The notes: generated by a model not told the origin, from the sequence alone. Positions 20,164-30,859 are shown, numbered from the stretch's first letter. The stretch: DNA of 64,000 nucleotides from Amycolatopsis camponoti (GCF_902497555.1 NZ_CABVGP010000003.1:1674001-1738000), one strand, 5' to 3'. A program made the numbers and translations.

Positions 20164-20355
20164 CTATTGCCTGGTGAGGTGCGCGAGGAACGCAGCGAAG
20201 GCGTTGTCGGAGTAGACGAGGATCGGGCGGGGCACCGACTGCTTGGTGTCCCGCACGCCGACCACGCCCGGACCGGCGCCGATCTCGACGCACGCGTTCT
20301 CCTCGAAGTGGCTGTGGCTCGACTTGCGCCAACCGGTGAGCTGCTGGGGGCCCAT
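20164..20355 (-). CDS. DUF397 domain protein
   Basis: This 63-residue protein has the DUF397 pattern: WRKSSHSHFEENACVEIG near the start, VGVRDTKQ in the middle and a terminal FAAFLAHL helix. In actinomycetes such proteins are usually encoded next to an Xre-family helix-turn-helix regulator (DUF5753) and form BldB- or WhiJ-like regulatory pairs. No such partner lies nearby, so this is an orphan. The ATG has GGGAGGGA at good spacing. Confidence 0.85.
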   Translation of the reverse strand: MGPQQLTGWRKSSHSHFEENACVEIGAGPGVVGVRDTKQSVPRPILVYSDNAFAAFLAHLTRQ

Positions 20356-20518
20356 GTCGGTCCCTCCCGGAAATCGTGTCCCGCCGACGGGTCTCGCCTA
20401 CGTGGACATCGAGCACTTTGATAATTACCCACAAAGGTCTCGATGGATGCGCCAAAACGGGTGACTCGCCAGTAACTTACCTCTGGTCAGGACGGGAACC
20501 CCGGGTTACGCTCAAGGT

Positions 20519-22228
20519 GTGACTGCCAGTAACACCACCACCAGTGCGGGTGCCCTCGACTACGACGTCGTCGTCGTGGGGTCGGGGTTCGGCGGCAGCG
20601 TCGCGGCGCTGCGGCTCACCGAGAAGGGCTACCGGGTAGCGGTCGTCGAAGCCGGGCGCAGGTTCGCCGACGACGAGTTCGCGAAGACGTCGTGGGACCT
20701 CCGGCGCTACCTGTGGGCGCCGCAGGTCGGCTGCTACGGGATCCAGCGCATCCACATGCTCAACGACGTCATGGTGCTGGCCGGCGCGGGCGTCGGCGGT
20801 GGCTCGCTCGTCTACGCGAACACGCTCTACCGGCCGCTCAAGCCGTTCTACGCGGACAAGCAGTGGTCGCACATCACCGACTGGGAGTCCGAGCTCGCGC
20901 CGCACTACGACCAGGCGAGTCGCATGCTCGGCGTCGTCACGAACCCGACTATCACCCCGTCCGACGTCGTGATGCGCGACGTCGCGAAGGACATGGGCGT
21001 CGCCGATTCGTTCCACCCGACCCCCGTCGGCGTCTACTTCGGCAAGCCCGGCGCGCGTGCCCAGGACCCGTACTTCGGGGGTGCCGGGCCCGAGCGCACC
21101 GGCTGCACCGAATGCGGGGCCTGCATGACCGGCTGCCGCGTCGGCGCGAAGAACACGCTGGTCAAGAACTACCTCTACCTCGCGGAGAAGGACGGCGCGA
21201 AGGTCATCCCGCTGACGACGGTGACGTCGGTGCGGCCGGTCGGCGGCGGTTACGAAGTCGACCTGAAGAAGACCGGGACGACGTCGAAGCGCTTCCGGAC
21301 CACGATCACCGCCGAGAAGGTCGTCTTCGCCGCCGGCACCTGGGGCACGCAGAACCTGCTGCACCAGCTGAAGGACACCGGCACGCTGCCCAAGCTGTCG
21401 CGGCGCCTCGGCGAGCTGACCCGGACGAACTCCGAGGCGATCATCGGCGCGGCCCGCACCGAGGTCGACGAGAGCCGCAACTTCAGCCGCGGGGTCGCGA
21501 TCACGTCGTCGATCCACCCGGACGAGAACACCCACATCGAGCCGGTGCGGTACGGCAAGGGCAGCAACGCGATGAGCCTGCTGCAGACGATCGCCACCGA
21601 CGGCGCGTCGCCGGTGCCGCGCTGGCGGCAGGCCGTCACGTTCATGCTCAAGCACCCCGTGCAGGCGGCGAAGCTGCTCAACGGCTACCGCTGGAGCGAG
21701 CGCACGGTGATCCTGCTGGTGATGCAGAGCCTCGACAACTCGATCACGACGTACACGAAGCGCGGCCTGTTCGGCCGGCGCAAGTACACGTCGAAGCAGG
21801 GCCACGGCGAGCCGAACCCGAGCTTCATCCCGGCCGGTCACGAGGCCAACGAGCGCACGGCGGACCGCATCGGCGGCATCGCGGGCGGCACGTGGGGCGA
21901 GATCTTCGACATCCCGCTGACCGCGCACTTCATCGGCGGCGTCCCGATCGGCGCGTCCGCCGAGGAGGGCGTGATCGATCCGTACCACCGGGTGTTCGGC
22001 TACCCGGGCCTGTCGGTCGTCGACGGCGCGGCGATCACGGCCAACCTGGGCGTGAACCCGTCCCTGACGATCGCGGCCCAGGCCGAGCGGGCGTTCTCGT
22101 TCTGGCCGAACAAGGGCGAGGCGGACCAGCGGCCGGCGCAGGACTCGTCGTACGTCCGGTTGGAGCCGGTGGCGCCGAAGAACCCGGCCGTTCCCGCCGA
22201 CGCCCCGGCGGCACTCCGGCGGTCCTAG
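20519..22228 (+). CDS. choD: GMC-type oxidoreductase, ChoD-like cholesterol oxidase family
   Basis: This 569-residue FAD enzyme starts with the Rossmann motif DYDVVVVGSGFGGSVAALRL and ends with the GMC C-terminal region (GYPGLSVVDGAAITANLGVNPSLTIAA). In the middle lies CTECGACMTGCRVGAKNTL, a CxxCxxCxxxC cluster typical of 4Fe-4S binding and found in the mycobacterial ChoD-like branch, not in secreted cholesterol oxidases. There is no signal peptide. The position after guaB3 matches Rv3409c. Despite the name, the substrate is uncertain. The GTG start follows TACGCT by 6 nt with no ribosome binding site, so the mRNA is probably leaderless. Confidence 0.88.
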   Translation: MTASNTTTSAGALDYDVVVVGSGFGGSVAALRLTEKGYRVAVVEAGRRFADDEFAKTSWDLRRYLWAPQVGCYGIQRIHMLNDVMVLAGAGVGGGSLVYANTLYRPLKPFYADKQWSHITDWESELAPHYDQASRMLGVVTNPTITPSDVVMRDVAKDMGVADSFHPTPVGVYFGKPGARAQDPYFGGAGPERTGCTECGACMTGCRVGAKNTLVKNYLYLAEKDGAKVIPLTTVTSVRPVGGGYEVDLKKTGTTSKRFRTTITAEKVVFAAGTWGTQNLLHQLKDTGTLPKLSRRLGELTRTNSEAIIGAARTEVDESRNFSRGVAITSSIHPDENTHIEPVRYGKGSNAMSLLQTIATDGASPVPRWRQAVTFMLKHPVQAAKLLNGYRWSERTVILLVMQSLDNSITTYTKRGLFGRRKYTSKQGHGEPNPSFIPAGHEANERTADRIGGIAGGTWGEIFDIPLTAHFIGGVPIGASAEEGVIDPYHRVFGYPGLSVVDGAAITANLGVNPSLTIAAQAERAFSFWPNKGEADQRPAQDSSYVRLEPVAPKNPAVPADAPAALRRS

Positions 22229-22238
22229 ACTCGGGGCC

Positions 22239-22952
22239 GTGACGACGGCATCCGAAAAGGCGCGCGCCCTGCTCGACGCGGTACGGAAACTCGACGACGA
22301 ATGGGCGCGGGCCATCGGTGGCCTCGGCGAGCCCGAGCTGCGCGCCCCCAGCGCGTTGCCCGGGTGGTCGCGCGCCCACGTCCTGGCGCACGTCGCGCGC
22401 AACGCCGACGGCCTCAAGAACCTCCTGACCTGGGCGAACACCGGTGTCGAGACGCCGATGTACGCCAGCCCCGAAGCCCGCGAAGCCGACATCGAGGCTG
22501 GTGCCCGGCGCGGGGCCGCCGACATCCTCGCCGACTTCGTCGCGTCCGCCGCGCGCTTCGAGGAGTACGCCGCCGGCCTGCCGGACGACGCCTGGGCGCG
22601 GGAGGCCCGCAACCGGCAGGGCAACCCCGTCAGCGGGACCGTCGTCGCGCGGATGCGGGTGTCCGAGCTGACCATCCACCTCGCCGACCTCGATCGCGGC
22701 TACGACCTCGACCGCGTCCTGGCGCTGCTCGGTCCGCTCGCCGGTGAGGTCGTCCAGCACGCGATCAACTCCCGGAGCGCGCACCTCCCCGCGCTGCGCC
22801 TGGTCGCCGAGGGCACGGGCGAATGGACGATGGGCGCCGCCCCCGGTGCGACCGTCACCGGCACGAGCGGGCAGCTCCTGGCCTGGCTGAGCGGGCGTTC
22901 CGACGGCGAGAGCCTCGACGGCGACGTGCCGCGGATCCCCGCCTGGTCGTGA
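22239..22952 (+). CDS. maleylpyruvate isomerase family mycothiol-dependent enzyme
   Basis: This 237-residue protein has the DinB-like four-helix fold of the mycothiol-dependent maleylpyruvate isomerase family. The expected metal ligands are seen: His in GWSRAHVLAHVARNADGL and Glu/His in RVSELTIHLADLDRG. The C-terminal part is a small sterol-carrier-like domain (GEWTMG, SGQLLAWLSGR). Members use mycothiol, the actinobacterial thiol, for isomerisation or detoxification; the substrate is unknown. The -10 box TAGACT overlaps the choD stop codon and ends 7 nt before the GTG, so it may have its own leaderless promoter. Confidence 0.87.
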   Translation: MTTASEKARALLDAVRKLDDEWARAIGGLGEPELRAPSALPGWSRAHVLAHVARNADGLKNLLTWANTGVETPMYASPEAREADIEAGARRGAADILADFVASAARFEEYAAGLPDDAWAREARNRQGNPVSGTVVARMRVSELTIHLADLDRGYDLDRVLALLGPLAGEVVQHAINSRSAHLPALRLVAEGTGEWTMGAAPGATVTGTSGQLLAWLSGRSDGESLDGDVPRIPAWS

Positions 22953-23081
22953 AGCGGCCGTGAACTGACCGCGACCGTCCTCCGTGTACCGATCAGGGGC
23001 GCGAAACCCCGGGTCCGGCCCTAAACTGGGCGTCCCCGGCAGCGAGGAGTCCGATGTGGACAGCGTGAGCAGGCCGGCCCG

Positions 23082-24596
23082 GTGACCGGGCAACCCGGCG
23101 GACGGCCGCACGTCTTCGACCACATGGACAGAAGGGCGTTCCTCCGGGTCGCGGGCGTGTCGGCGGCCGGTGCCGTCGCCGCCGCGTGCGGGCCGGGCAC
23201 CCCTTCGGCCCCCGCCGCTTCGACGGGCGCGCCGCCGCCCGAGACGTCCGGGCCGCCCACCACCCGGCTGCCCACCGGTCCGCCGAACTGGGACGACCTG
23301 CGCGGCAAGCTGGCCGGCGGCGTCGTGCGCCCGGGTGGCGACGGCTACGACACCGCCAAACGCGCCTTCAACCCCCTCTTCGACGGCAACAACCCGGTCG
23401 CCATCGCCTCGGCGTCGAGCGCCGAGGACGTGCAGGCCTGCGTCCAGGCCGCCGCCGGGCGCGTGACGCTCGCCGCGCGCAGCGGCGGCCACTCCTACGC
23501 CGGCTACTCGGTTCCCCAGAGCGGGCTCGTCATCGACTTGTCCCGGATGAACAAAGTGGACATCCAGGGCACCCAGGCCGTCATCGGCGCGGGCGCGAAG
23601 CTGAAGGACGTGTACGCCGGGCTGGCGCGGGCCGGGCGCGCGCTGCCCGCCGGCTCCTGCCCGACGGTCGGGATCGCCGGGCTGACCCTCGGCGGCGGCA
23701 TCGGCGTGCTCTCCCGCAAGTACGGCCTGACCTGCGACCACCTGAGCTCGGCGCAGGTCGTCACGGCCGACGGCAAGGTGGTGACGGCGTCCGCGAGCTC
23801 CGAGCCGGACCTGTTCTGGGCGCTGCGCGGCGGGGGCGGCGGCAACTTCGGCATCGTCACCCAGTTCACCTTCGAAACCGACCCCGCGCCGAACCTGACG
23901 GTGTTCTCGCTGCGCTTCCCGTCCGGTTCCGCGGCCGGCGTGCTCGGCGCGTGGCAGCAGTGGATCGCCGCGATGCCGCCGGAGCTGTGGGCCAACATCG
24001 TGATCTCCGGCGGCTCTCCGGTGCAGTGCCGCGTCGGCGGCTGCTACGTCGGTCCGCCGTCCGGGCTGAACACGCTGCTGAACAACCTCACGACCAACGC
24101 CGGCGCGCGGCCGACGCAGCGCACCGTGAAGAGCCTGGACTACCTCGGCGCCATGAACTACTTCTCGGGCAGCTCGGCCCGGCAGTCTTTCGTCGCGTCG
24201 TCGCGGATCATCACGAACCCGGTCGACCCGGCGAAGGTCGTCGCTCTCGCCGACGGCCGGGCGGGGATGGACCTGCTCATCGACGGCCTCGGCGGCAAGG
24301 TCGGCGAGCCGGCGAAGGACGCGACGGCGTTCTGGCACCGCGACGCGCTGGCCAGCGTGCAGATCTACGCGCCCGCGACGGTGAAGACCCAGGCGAAGGT
24401 GGCGCAGTCGGTCGGTGAGGTCGTCGCGGGCCTCGCCGCGGCCGGCGCGGGCGGCGGGTACGTCAACTACATCGACCCGGCCCTGCCCGACTGGAAGGCC
24501 GCCTACTACGGCGACAACGCGAAGCGCTTGCAGGACGTCGCGAGGAAGTACGACCCCCAAAACGTCTTCCGGTTCGGGCAGGGCCTCGTCGTCTAG
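23082..24596 (+). CDS. exported FAD-linked (BBE-type) oxidoreductase
   Basis: A protein of about 504 residues with a Tat-like lipoprotein signal: DRRAFLRVAGV followed by VAAAC, so it is likely exported folded and lipidated at that Cys. The FAD domain has SGGHSYAGYS and LTCDHLSSAQVV, giving the His and Cys for bicovalent FAD attachment as in berberine-bridge or hexose oxidases. The end KYDPQNVFRFGQGL is the BBE motif. Such enzymes oxidise sugars or aromatic alcohols; the substrate cannot be read. The GTG at 23082 overlaps the stop of a 9-codon frame (23056-23085) behind GAGGAG; the ATG at 23124, right before the twin Arg, is an alternative start. The 3' end overlaps the convergent aldehyde dehydrogenase gene by 4 nt. 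Confidence 0.88.
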   Translation: MTGQPGGRPHVFDHMDRRAFLRVAGVSAAGAVAAACGPGTPSAPAASTGAPPPETSGPPTTRLPTGPPNWDDLRGKLAGGVVRPGGDGYDTAKRAFNPLFDGNNPVAIASASSAEDVQACVQAAAGRVTLAARSGGHSYAGYSVPQSGLVIDLSRMNKVDIQGTQAVIGAGAKLKDVYAGLARAGRALPAGSCPTVGIAGLTLGGGIGVLSRKYGLTCDHLSSAQVVTADGKVVTASASSEPDLFWALRGGGGGNFGIVTQFTFETDPAPNLTVFSLRFPSGSAAGVLGAWQQWIAAMPPELWANIVISGGSPVQCRVGGCYVGPPSGLNTLLNNLTTNAGARPTQRTVKSLDYLGAMNYFSGSSARQSFVASSRIITNPVDPAKVVALADGRAGMDLLIDGLGGKVGEPAKDATAFWHRDALASVQIYAPATVKTQAKVAQSVGEVVAGLAAAGAGGGYVNYIDPALPDWKAAYYGDNAKRLQDVARKYDPQNVFRFGQGLVV

Positions 24597-26038
24597 AGGT
24601 CGATGCCGGTGAAGACGGTGACGCGCTCCTCGGTCAGGTCGTGCATCGCGGCCAGCACGCCTTCGCGGCCGACGCCGGAGCCCTTGACGCCGCCGTAGGG
24701 CATCTGGTCGGCGCGGTAGGACGGGACGTCGCCGATGATCACGCCGCCGACCTCCAGCTCCGCCGACGCGTGGAACGCCAGCTGGACGTCGGTGGTGAAG
24801 ACGCCGGCCTGCAGGCCGTACGCGGATTCGTTGACCGAGCGGAAGGCCTCGTCCACACCGTCCACAACGGACACCGCGAGCACGGGCCCGAAGATCTCTT
24901 CGGCCCAGGCCTTGGTGTCCGCCGGGACGTCGGTGAGCAGGGTCGGGGCCACGGTCGCGCCGTCGCGGGTGCCGCCGGTGAGCAGCTTCGCGCCCGCGTC
25001 GACGGCCTCGGCGACCCACGCGACGATCCGCTCGGCGGCGGCCTCGTCGACGACCGGGCCGACGTCGGTGTTGCGGTCGTACGGGTCGCCCATGCGCTGC
25101 GACTCGACGGCTTCCAGCAGCGCGGGCACGAACTCGTCCGCGACGGCGGCGTCCACGATCACCCGCTGCACGGCGATGCAGGACTGTCCGGCCTGGTAGT
25201 TGCCGAAGGTGGCGATGCGGTGCGCGGCGCCTTCGGGGTCGGGCCAGTCGCGCAGCACGACGGCCGCCGCGTTGCCGCCCAGCTCCAGCACGACGTGCTT
25301 GCGCGGCGCGGCGTCCTTGAGCGACCAGCCGACCGGACCCGAGCCGGTGAACGACACGACGGGCAGCCGCGGGTCGGTGACGAGCGCCTTCGTCTCGTCG
25401 TTTCCCAGCGGCAGCACGGAAAACGACCCCTCGGGCAGGTCCGTCTCGGCCAGGATCTCGCCGAGGATCAGCGACGACAGCGGCGTCCGCGGGGCCGGCT
25501 TGACGATGATCGGCGCACCGATCGCCAGCGACGGCGCGACCTTGTGCGCCACCAGGTTGAGCGGGAAGTTGAACGGTGCGATGCCGAGCACCGGCCCGCG
25601 CGGCACGCGGCGGGTCAGCGCCAGCCGCGCCTCACCCGCCGGGTCGGTGTCGAGGCGCTGGACGTCGCCGGTGAACCGGCGGGCCTCCTCGGCGGCGATG
25701 CGGAACACCGACACCGCGCGGTTGACCTCGGCTTCGGCCCACTTGAGCGGCTTGCCGTTCTCGGCCGTGATGACCTCGGCGATCTCTTCGGCACGGGCGG
25801 CGAGCACCCGGGACACGTGCTCGAGCGCGCCCGCGCGCACGTGCGCCGGGGTGGCGCGGAGCTCGCGAGCGACCGACACCGCGGCGGCGACCGCGCGTTC
25901 GACCTGCTCCGGCCCGGGCACGGCGACCGTCGCGACCTCGCTGCCGTCGTACGGGTGGTGCACGACGAGGGTGGTGGCGCCCGCCTCCGGGCGGCCGGCG
26001 ATCCAGGCGGGACGCGGCTCGGGGGTGATCATGTCCAT
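24593..26038 (-). CDS. NAD(P)-dependent aldehyde dehydrogenase
   Basis: This 481-residue cytoplasmic enzyme oxidises an aldehyde to an acid. It has the cofactor motif FTGSGPVGWSLK, the general-base Glu in VLELGGNAA, the catalytic Cys in YQAGQSCIAVQR and the C-terminal EIFGPVLAVS and PYGGVKGSGVGREG. The start ATG at 26038 (MDMITPEPRP) follows TACGTT by 7 nt without a ribosome binding site, so the mRNA is probably leaderless. The nearest upstream gene on this strand, a zinc dehydrogenase, is 156 nt away beyond a small hairpin (26098-26121). The two may share a pathway from alcohol to acid, but this is inference. Confidence 0.93.
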   Translation of the reverse strand: MDMITPEPRPAWIAGRPEAGATTLVVHHPYDGSEVATVAVPGPEQVERAVAAAVSVARELRATPAHVRAGALEHVSRVLAARAEEIAEVITAENGKPLKWAEAEVNRAVSVFRIAAEEARRFTGDVQRLDTDPAGEARLALTRRVPRGPVLGIAPFNFPLNLVAHKVAPSLAIGAPIIVKPAPRTPLSSLILGEILAETDLPEGSFSVLPLGNDETKALVTDPRLPVVSFTGSGPVGWSLKDAAPRKHVVLELGGNAAAVVLRDWPDPEGAAHRIATFGNYQAGQSCIAVQRVIVDAAVADEFVPALLEAVESQRMGDPYDRNTDVGPVVDEAAAERIVAWVAEAVDAGAKLLTGGTRDGATVAPTLLTDVPADTKAWAEEIFGPVLAVSVVDGVDEAFRSVNESAYGLQAGVFTTDVQLAFHASAELEVGGVIIGDVPSYRADQMPYGGVKGSGVGREGVLAAMHDLTEERVTVFTGIDL

Positions 26039-26194
26039 GCGTACCAACGTACTGTGCCGTTCATTGCCAATCCGACCGCAGCCACGGCCGACGGCTCTCC
26101 GAGCAGCGATTACGTGCTGCTCGGGCGCGGCCTGCTTTGGCCGGATCGGCAATGCGGGGTGGGAACCCCCGAAAGTGGAACCCACCCGGACGGG

Positions 26195-27229
26195 TCACGG
26201 CTTGATGAGCACCTTCAGCGCCTCGCGGTTCGCCATGGCGCGGTAGCCGTCCGGCACGCCCTCGATGTCGATGGTCCGGTCGAAGACCCGGCCGGGCTGG
26301 TACCGGCCGTCGAGAACGTCCGGCAGCAGCTCGGGGATGTAGTGCCGGGCCGGGGCGACCCCGCCGGTGATGGTGACGTTGCGGCGGAACACGCCCACAC
26401 CGATCGGGCCTTCTTCGTACTGCGGCAGGCCGACCCGGCTGACCGCGCCGCCCGCGCGCACCACCCCGATGCCCATCTCGAAGGCGCCCTTCGTGCCGAC
26501 GCACTCGAGGACGGCGTGCGTGCCCCGGCCGTTCGTCAGTTCGCGCACCTTCTCGACGCCCTCCTCGCCGCGTTCGGCGACGACGTCGGTCGCGCCGAAT
26601 TCGCGGCCGAGGTCGGTGCGGGCCCGGTGCCGGCCCATCAGGACGATCCGGCCGGCGCCGAGGCGCTTCGCCGCGAGGACGGCGGAAAGCCCGACGGCGC
26701 CGTCGCCGATCACGGTGACGTTCTGGCCCTCGCTCACACGCGCCTTCACTGCGGCGTGGTGGCCGGTGGAAAAGACGTCCGACAGCGTGAGCAGGGACGC
26801 GAGCAGGTCGTCGTCCTCGGTGGGCGGGAGCTTGACCAGCGTGCCGTCGGCCTGCGGGACGCGCACGGCCTCGCCCTGGCCGCCATCGACGCCCTTCGCG
26901 CCCCAGCCGCCGCCGTGCAGGCACGACGTCTGCAGGCCTTCGCGGCAGAACTCGCAGGTGTTGTCGGACCACACGAACGGCGCGACGGCGAGGTCGCCCT
27001 TCTTGACCGTGGTGACGTCGGCGCCGGTCTCCTCGACGATCCCGAGGAACTCGTGCCCGATCCGGCGGCCGTGCTCGCGCGGCTCCATGTCGGCGTACGG
27101 CCAGAGGTCGCTCCCGCAGATGCAGGACCGCACGACCCGCAGGACGACGTCGGTGGGCTCGGCCAGCTTCGGGTCGGGAACGGTCTCGACCCGGACGTCG
27201 CCGGCGCCGTAGATGACTGTCGCTCGCAT
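26195..27229 (-). CDS. zinc-dependent alcohol dehydrogenase family protein
   Basis: This 344-residue medium-chain dehydrogenase has the catalytic zinc ligands Cys in RSCICGSDLW and His-Glu in RIGHEFLG. The Rossmann motif is VTVIGDGAVGLSAVLAAKRLGA. The structural zinc lobe reads SDNTCEFCREGLQTSC, so three of the four usual Cys remain and the first position is Asp or Ser. This is common in one subgroup that I have seen annotated only generally. The enzyme is cytoplasmic; the substrate is unknown. It is divergent from the rhomboid-like gene, with 74 nt between the starts. Confidence 0.9.
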   Translation of the reverse strand: MRATVIYGAGDVRVETVPDPKLAEPTDVVLRVVRSCICGSDLWPYADMEPREHGRRIGHEFLGIVEETGADVTTVKKGDLAVAPFVWSDNTCEFCREGLQTSCLHGGGWGAKGVDGGQGEAVRVPQADGTLVKLPPTEDDDLLASLLTLSDVFSTGHHAAVKARVSEGQNVTVIGDGAVGLSAVLAAKRLGAGRIVLMGRHRARTDLGREFGATDVVAERGEEGVEKVRELTNGRGTHAVLECVGTKGAFEMGIGVVRAGGAVSRVGLPQYEEGPIGVGVFRRNVTITGGVAPARHYIPELLPDVLDGRYQPGRVFDRTIDIEGVPDGYRAMANREALKVLIKP

Positions 27230-27303
27230 GCCAGTGCCTTCCCGTGGAGGTTCGTGACAAACGTCGGGGGTACGGCGGCGTTGTCGCGCCTAGATTTTCG
27301 TCC

Positions 27304-27897
27304 ATGACCACCCGCGCCGCATCCCGCAGCCCGTTCGGGCGACTCACGCTGGGAGCCCGCCGCCCGTACCTCACCGCCGCGGTGTTCCTGGTGACGCTGG
27401 CGTGCGGGATCGCGCAGCTGGCGCACCGGCCGCTGTACGACGCGGTCGTCCGCGACGCGGCGAGGATCGACGACGGCGAGTGGTACCGCCTGGTCACGGG
27501 GATGTTCTTCCAGGACGCCTTGGCGTTCGGCCTGGTCTCGAACCTGCTTTGGCTGGCGGTCTTCGGCACGCTCGCCGAGCGGGTGTTCGGCCGTGCTCGC
27601 TGGCTCTTGCTGTACTTCGGCTGCGGCCTGTTCGGCCAGTTCATGAGCTACGTCTGGCTGAACCCGGTCGGCGCGGGCAACTCGATGTGCGTCGTCGGCC
27701 TCATCGGCGGCCTGACGGCGGTGGTCATGGTGGCCTCGCGCCGCTACGGCGTGCTGCTGCCGGTGCAGTTCCGCGTCATGGCGTTCGCCGTGCCGGTGCT
27801 GGCCGTCGTCGACACGGTCGTCCACGACAACCACGGCCTGCCCTGCCTGCTGGGGATGGCGCTCGGCTTCCTGCTCCTGCCGCGCCCGGGGCGGTGA
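27304..27897 (+). CDS. rhomboid-like intramembrane serine protease
   Basis: This 197-residue membrane protein has about six helices, the size of a minimal rhomboid. Features in order are RLVTGMFFQD after the first helix (the usual position of TSMFLH), the long helix NLLWLAVFGTLAERVFGRARWLLLY, GAGNSMCVVGLIGG where the active Ser sits in rhomboids (normally GASG; here GNS), and a late His in DNHGLPCLLGMALG. Ser and His are both kept, but the GxS context is unusual, so activity is uncertain. The ATG follows TAGATT by 7 nt, which suggests a leaderless mRNA. Confidence 0.72.
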   Translation: MTTRAASRSPFGRLTLGARRPYLTAAVFLVTLACGIAQLAHRPLYDAVVRDAARIDDGEWYRLVTGMFFQDALAFGLVSNLLWLAVFGTLAERVFGRARWLLLYFGCGLFGQFMSYVWLNPVGAGNSMCVVGLIGGLTAVVMVASRRYGVLLPVQFRVMAFAVPVLAVVDTVVHDNHGLPCLLGMALGFLLLPRPGR

Positions 27898-27946
27898 CCG
27901 CGGACGGCCCGGAGTCCCGGTGGGGTGGCTCCGGTCCGTCCGTTCC

Positions 27947-28405
27947 TCAGTCCGGGTAGCGCCCGCCGAGCCGCTGCCAGTGCGCGACGAGGTCGATCCG
28001 CACGGGCACCGCGAGGAGCTCGGCGAGATCCGCTTCGGCCTTGCGAGCCGCCTCCTCGGTGCGGTCCCACTCGTGGTCTTCCGAGCCGAGCACGCCCACC
28101 GGCTGCCCGCTCGCACCGCTGCGCAGCTCCGCCCGGGCGTGGGCGGCGGCGATCCGGTCGCACCGCAGCTCGTCGGCCCGGCCCAGGTCCTCGGTGTGCC
28201 GGGCGTCGAGGACGATCCCACCGCCCGAGCGCACGCCGTACCGGACGGCGATCCGCAGGAGGTCGTTGCTGAACGCGCGCGCTTCGGCGGGCACCCACGA
28301 CAGCTCCTCCCAGTCGGGCGGTGGCTGGTCGTCGGCGCGGCAGACCGCGTACCCGGGTACGTCACACCACGTCAGGCGGTCCGGCGGGCGGAGTCGGTAG
28401 AGCAT
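27947..28405 (-). CDS. conserved hypothetical cytoplasmic protein
   Basis: This 152-residue protein has no signal peptide or membrane helix. It begins MLYRLRPPDRLTWCDVPGYAVC and contains FSNDLLRIAVRYGVRSGGGIVLDARHTEDLGRAD, and a charged C-terminal helical half ending LVAHWQRLGGRYPD. I do not recognise a family. The ATG has AGGGGGA about 7 nt upstream, which supports translation. It lies downstream of the DinB gene on the same strand, 162 nt away beyond a hairpin, and converges with the rhomboid-like gene. Confidence 0.65.
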   Translation of the reverse strand: MLYRLRPPDRLTWCDVPGYAVCRADDQPPPDWEELSWVPAEARAFSNDLLRIAVRYGVRSGGGIVLDARHTEDLGRADELRCDRIAAAHARAELRSGASGQPVGVLGSEDHEWDRTEEAARKAEADLAELLAVPVRIDLVAHWQRLGGRYPD

Positions 28406-28500
28406 GCGCGGGTCCCCCTAGGCGGCGGGCCCCGGCCGGGGCCGCCCTCGATACCCGTGAATCGGGCCGACGGTGACTCGGCGTTACAGTGCTGATGATG

Positions 28501-28532
28501 ACCGACCCGGCCACAGCCACGGCCGGATCGGT
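28501..28532 (-). terminator. hairpin after the DinB-family gene
   Basis: The arms 28501-28512 and 28521-28532 pair over 12 bp with one mismatch around an 8-nt loop, 36 nt past the DinB-family stop. It has no U-run, so termination is only suggested. Confidence 0.45.
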
Positions 28533-28567
28533 TCGCCGCAATGGTCACGTGCCGCTCGAGGGCCGGC

Positions 28568-29137
28568 CTACTTCTGGCCGGGCCGGTAATCGGCCTGGCT
28601 CCGGTGGAGGTCGCGCAGCAGCAGGATCTCGGCGCAGTGGTGGATCATCTCGCGGTGGATGTGCAGCACCAGCGTCGCCATCGGGTATTCGGCGTACGGG
28701 CCCTCCGCCGGGCCGCACGGCCGGGCCAGGGCTTCCTCGTCGAGGCCCCGGACGCCTTCGATCCACTGCGCGTAGAGCTTGTCGAGCTCCGACAGCGCTT
28801 CGGCGGCCGTCCCCGGGTAGGGGTAGCTGTCGTAGCCGATCGGCGCGCCGCCGAAGTGCGACCCGATCCGCGCGCCGAGCACGCCGACGAGGATGTGCCC
28901 GAGCCGCCACGCGATCGTCGTGACCGGCGGCGGCGTCGGCTCCGGGAACGCGAAGTCGATGGTGAACGGGCCCGTGCCGGGCTCGTCGTCGGACTTGCGC
29001 GGGCGCACGGTCCAGCAGCCCGCCGCCGGCTCCCAGAAGTACTCCTCGTCGGTGAGCCCTTCGAGCTTCGGGCGTACCAGGACGTTCCAGTGGAAGTCGA
29101 GCTGGTCGGTCAGTTCCTTCGTCCAGTTCACAGCCAT
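28568..29137 (-). CDS. DinB superfamily protein
   Basis: This 189-residue protein has the DinB four-helix fold. The metal-ligand His residues appear in AWRLGHILVG and in the late helix MATLVLHIHREMIHHCAEI, separated as in the family. The N-terminus MAVNWTKELTDQLDFHWN is typical. Such proteins are thiol-dependent transferases or of unknown function; in actinomycetes mycothiol or bacillithiol-like roles are proposed. The ATG at 29137 follows TACGGT by 7 nt and has no ribosome binding site. A much longer in-frame upstream extension, antisense to guaA, is an artefact of GC content. It is divergent from guaA. Confidence 0.85.
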   Translation of the reverse strand: MAVNWTKELTDQLDFHWNVLVRPKLEGLTDEEYFWEPAAGCWTVRPRKSDDEPGTGPFTIDFAFPEPTPPPVTTIAWRLGHILVGVLGARIGSHFGGAPIGYDSYPYPGTAAEALSELDKLYAQWIEGVRGLDEEALARPCGPAEGPYAEYPMATLVLHIHREMIHHCAEILLLRDLHRSQADYRPGQK

Positions 29138-29245
29138 GACGGGCACCGTAGGCCCGATCGAGGACAGGGACGGCCCTGAATCCGGGGTGACCCAGCCCAC
29201 CTGGGACGATGGTGGGGAATCCCGCCGCTGCCAGGAGGTCCTCAG

Positions 29246-30802
<1,557 letters not shown>

Positions 30803-30815
30803 GGGCCCGGACAGG

Positions 30816-30851
30816 ACTCGAGGCCCCGGCGTGGGATCCAGGGCCTCGAGT
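30816..30851. terminator. terminator between guaA and the PspC gene set
   Basis: A perfect 11-bp stem (30816-30826 with 30841-30851) has a 14-nt loop and is followed by GTCTTC. It sits between convergent genes, 13 nt after guaA and 8 nt beyond the end of the leftward membrane gene. Confidence 0.82.
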
Positions 30852-30859
30852 GTCTTCGG

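Noticed and set aside
23056..23085. A 9-codon leader frame before the FAD oxidoreductase gene
   Set aside because: It has GAGGAG upstream and overlaps the GTG start, but frames this short arise often by chance; it is mentioned with the gene only.
24641..27307. A frame of 888 codons on the plus strand across the two dehydrogenase genes
   Set aside because: It is the complement of two well-supported genes and shows only shadow composition.
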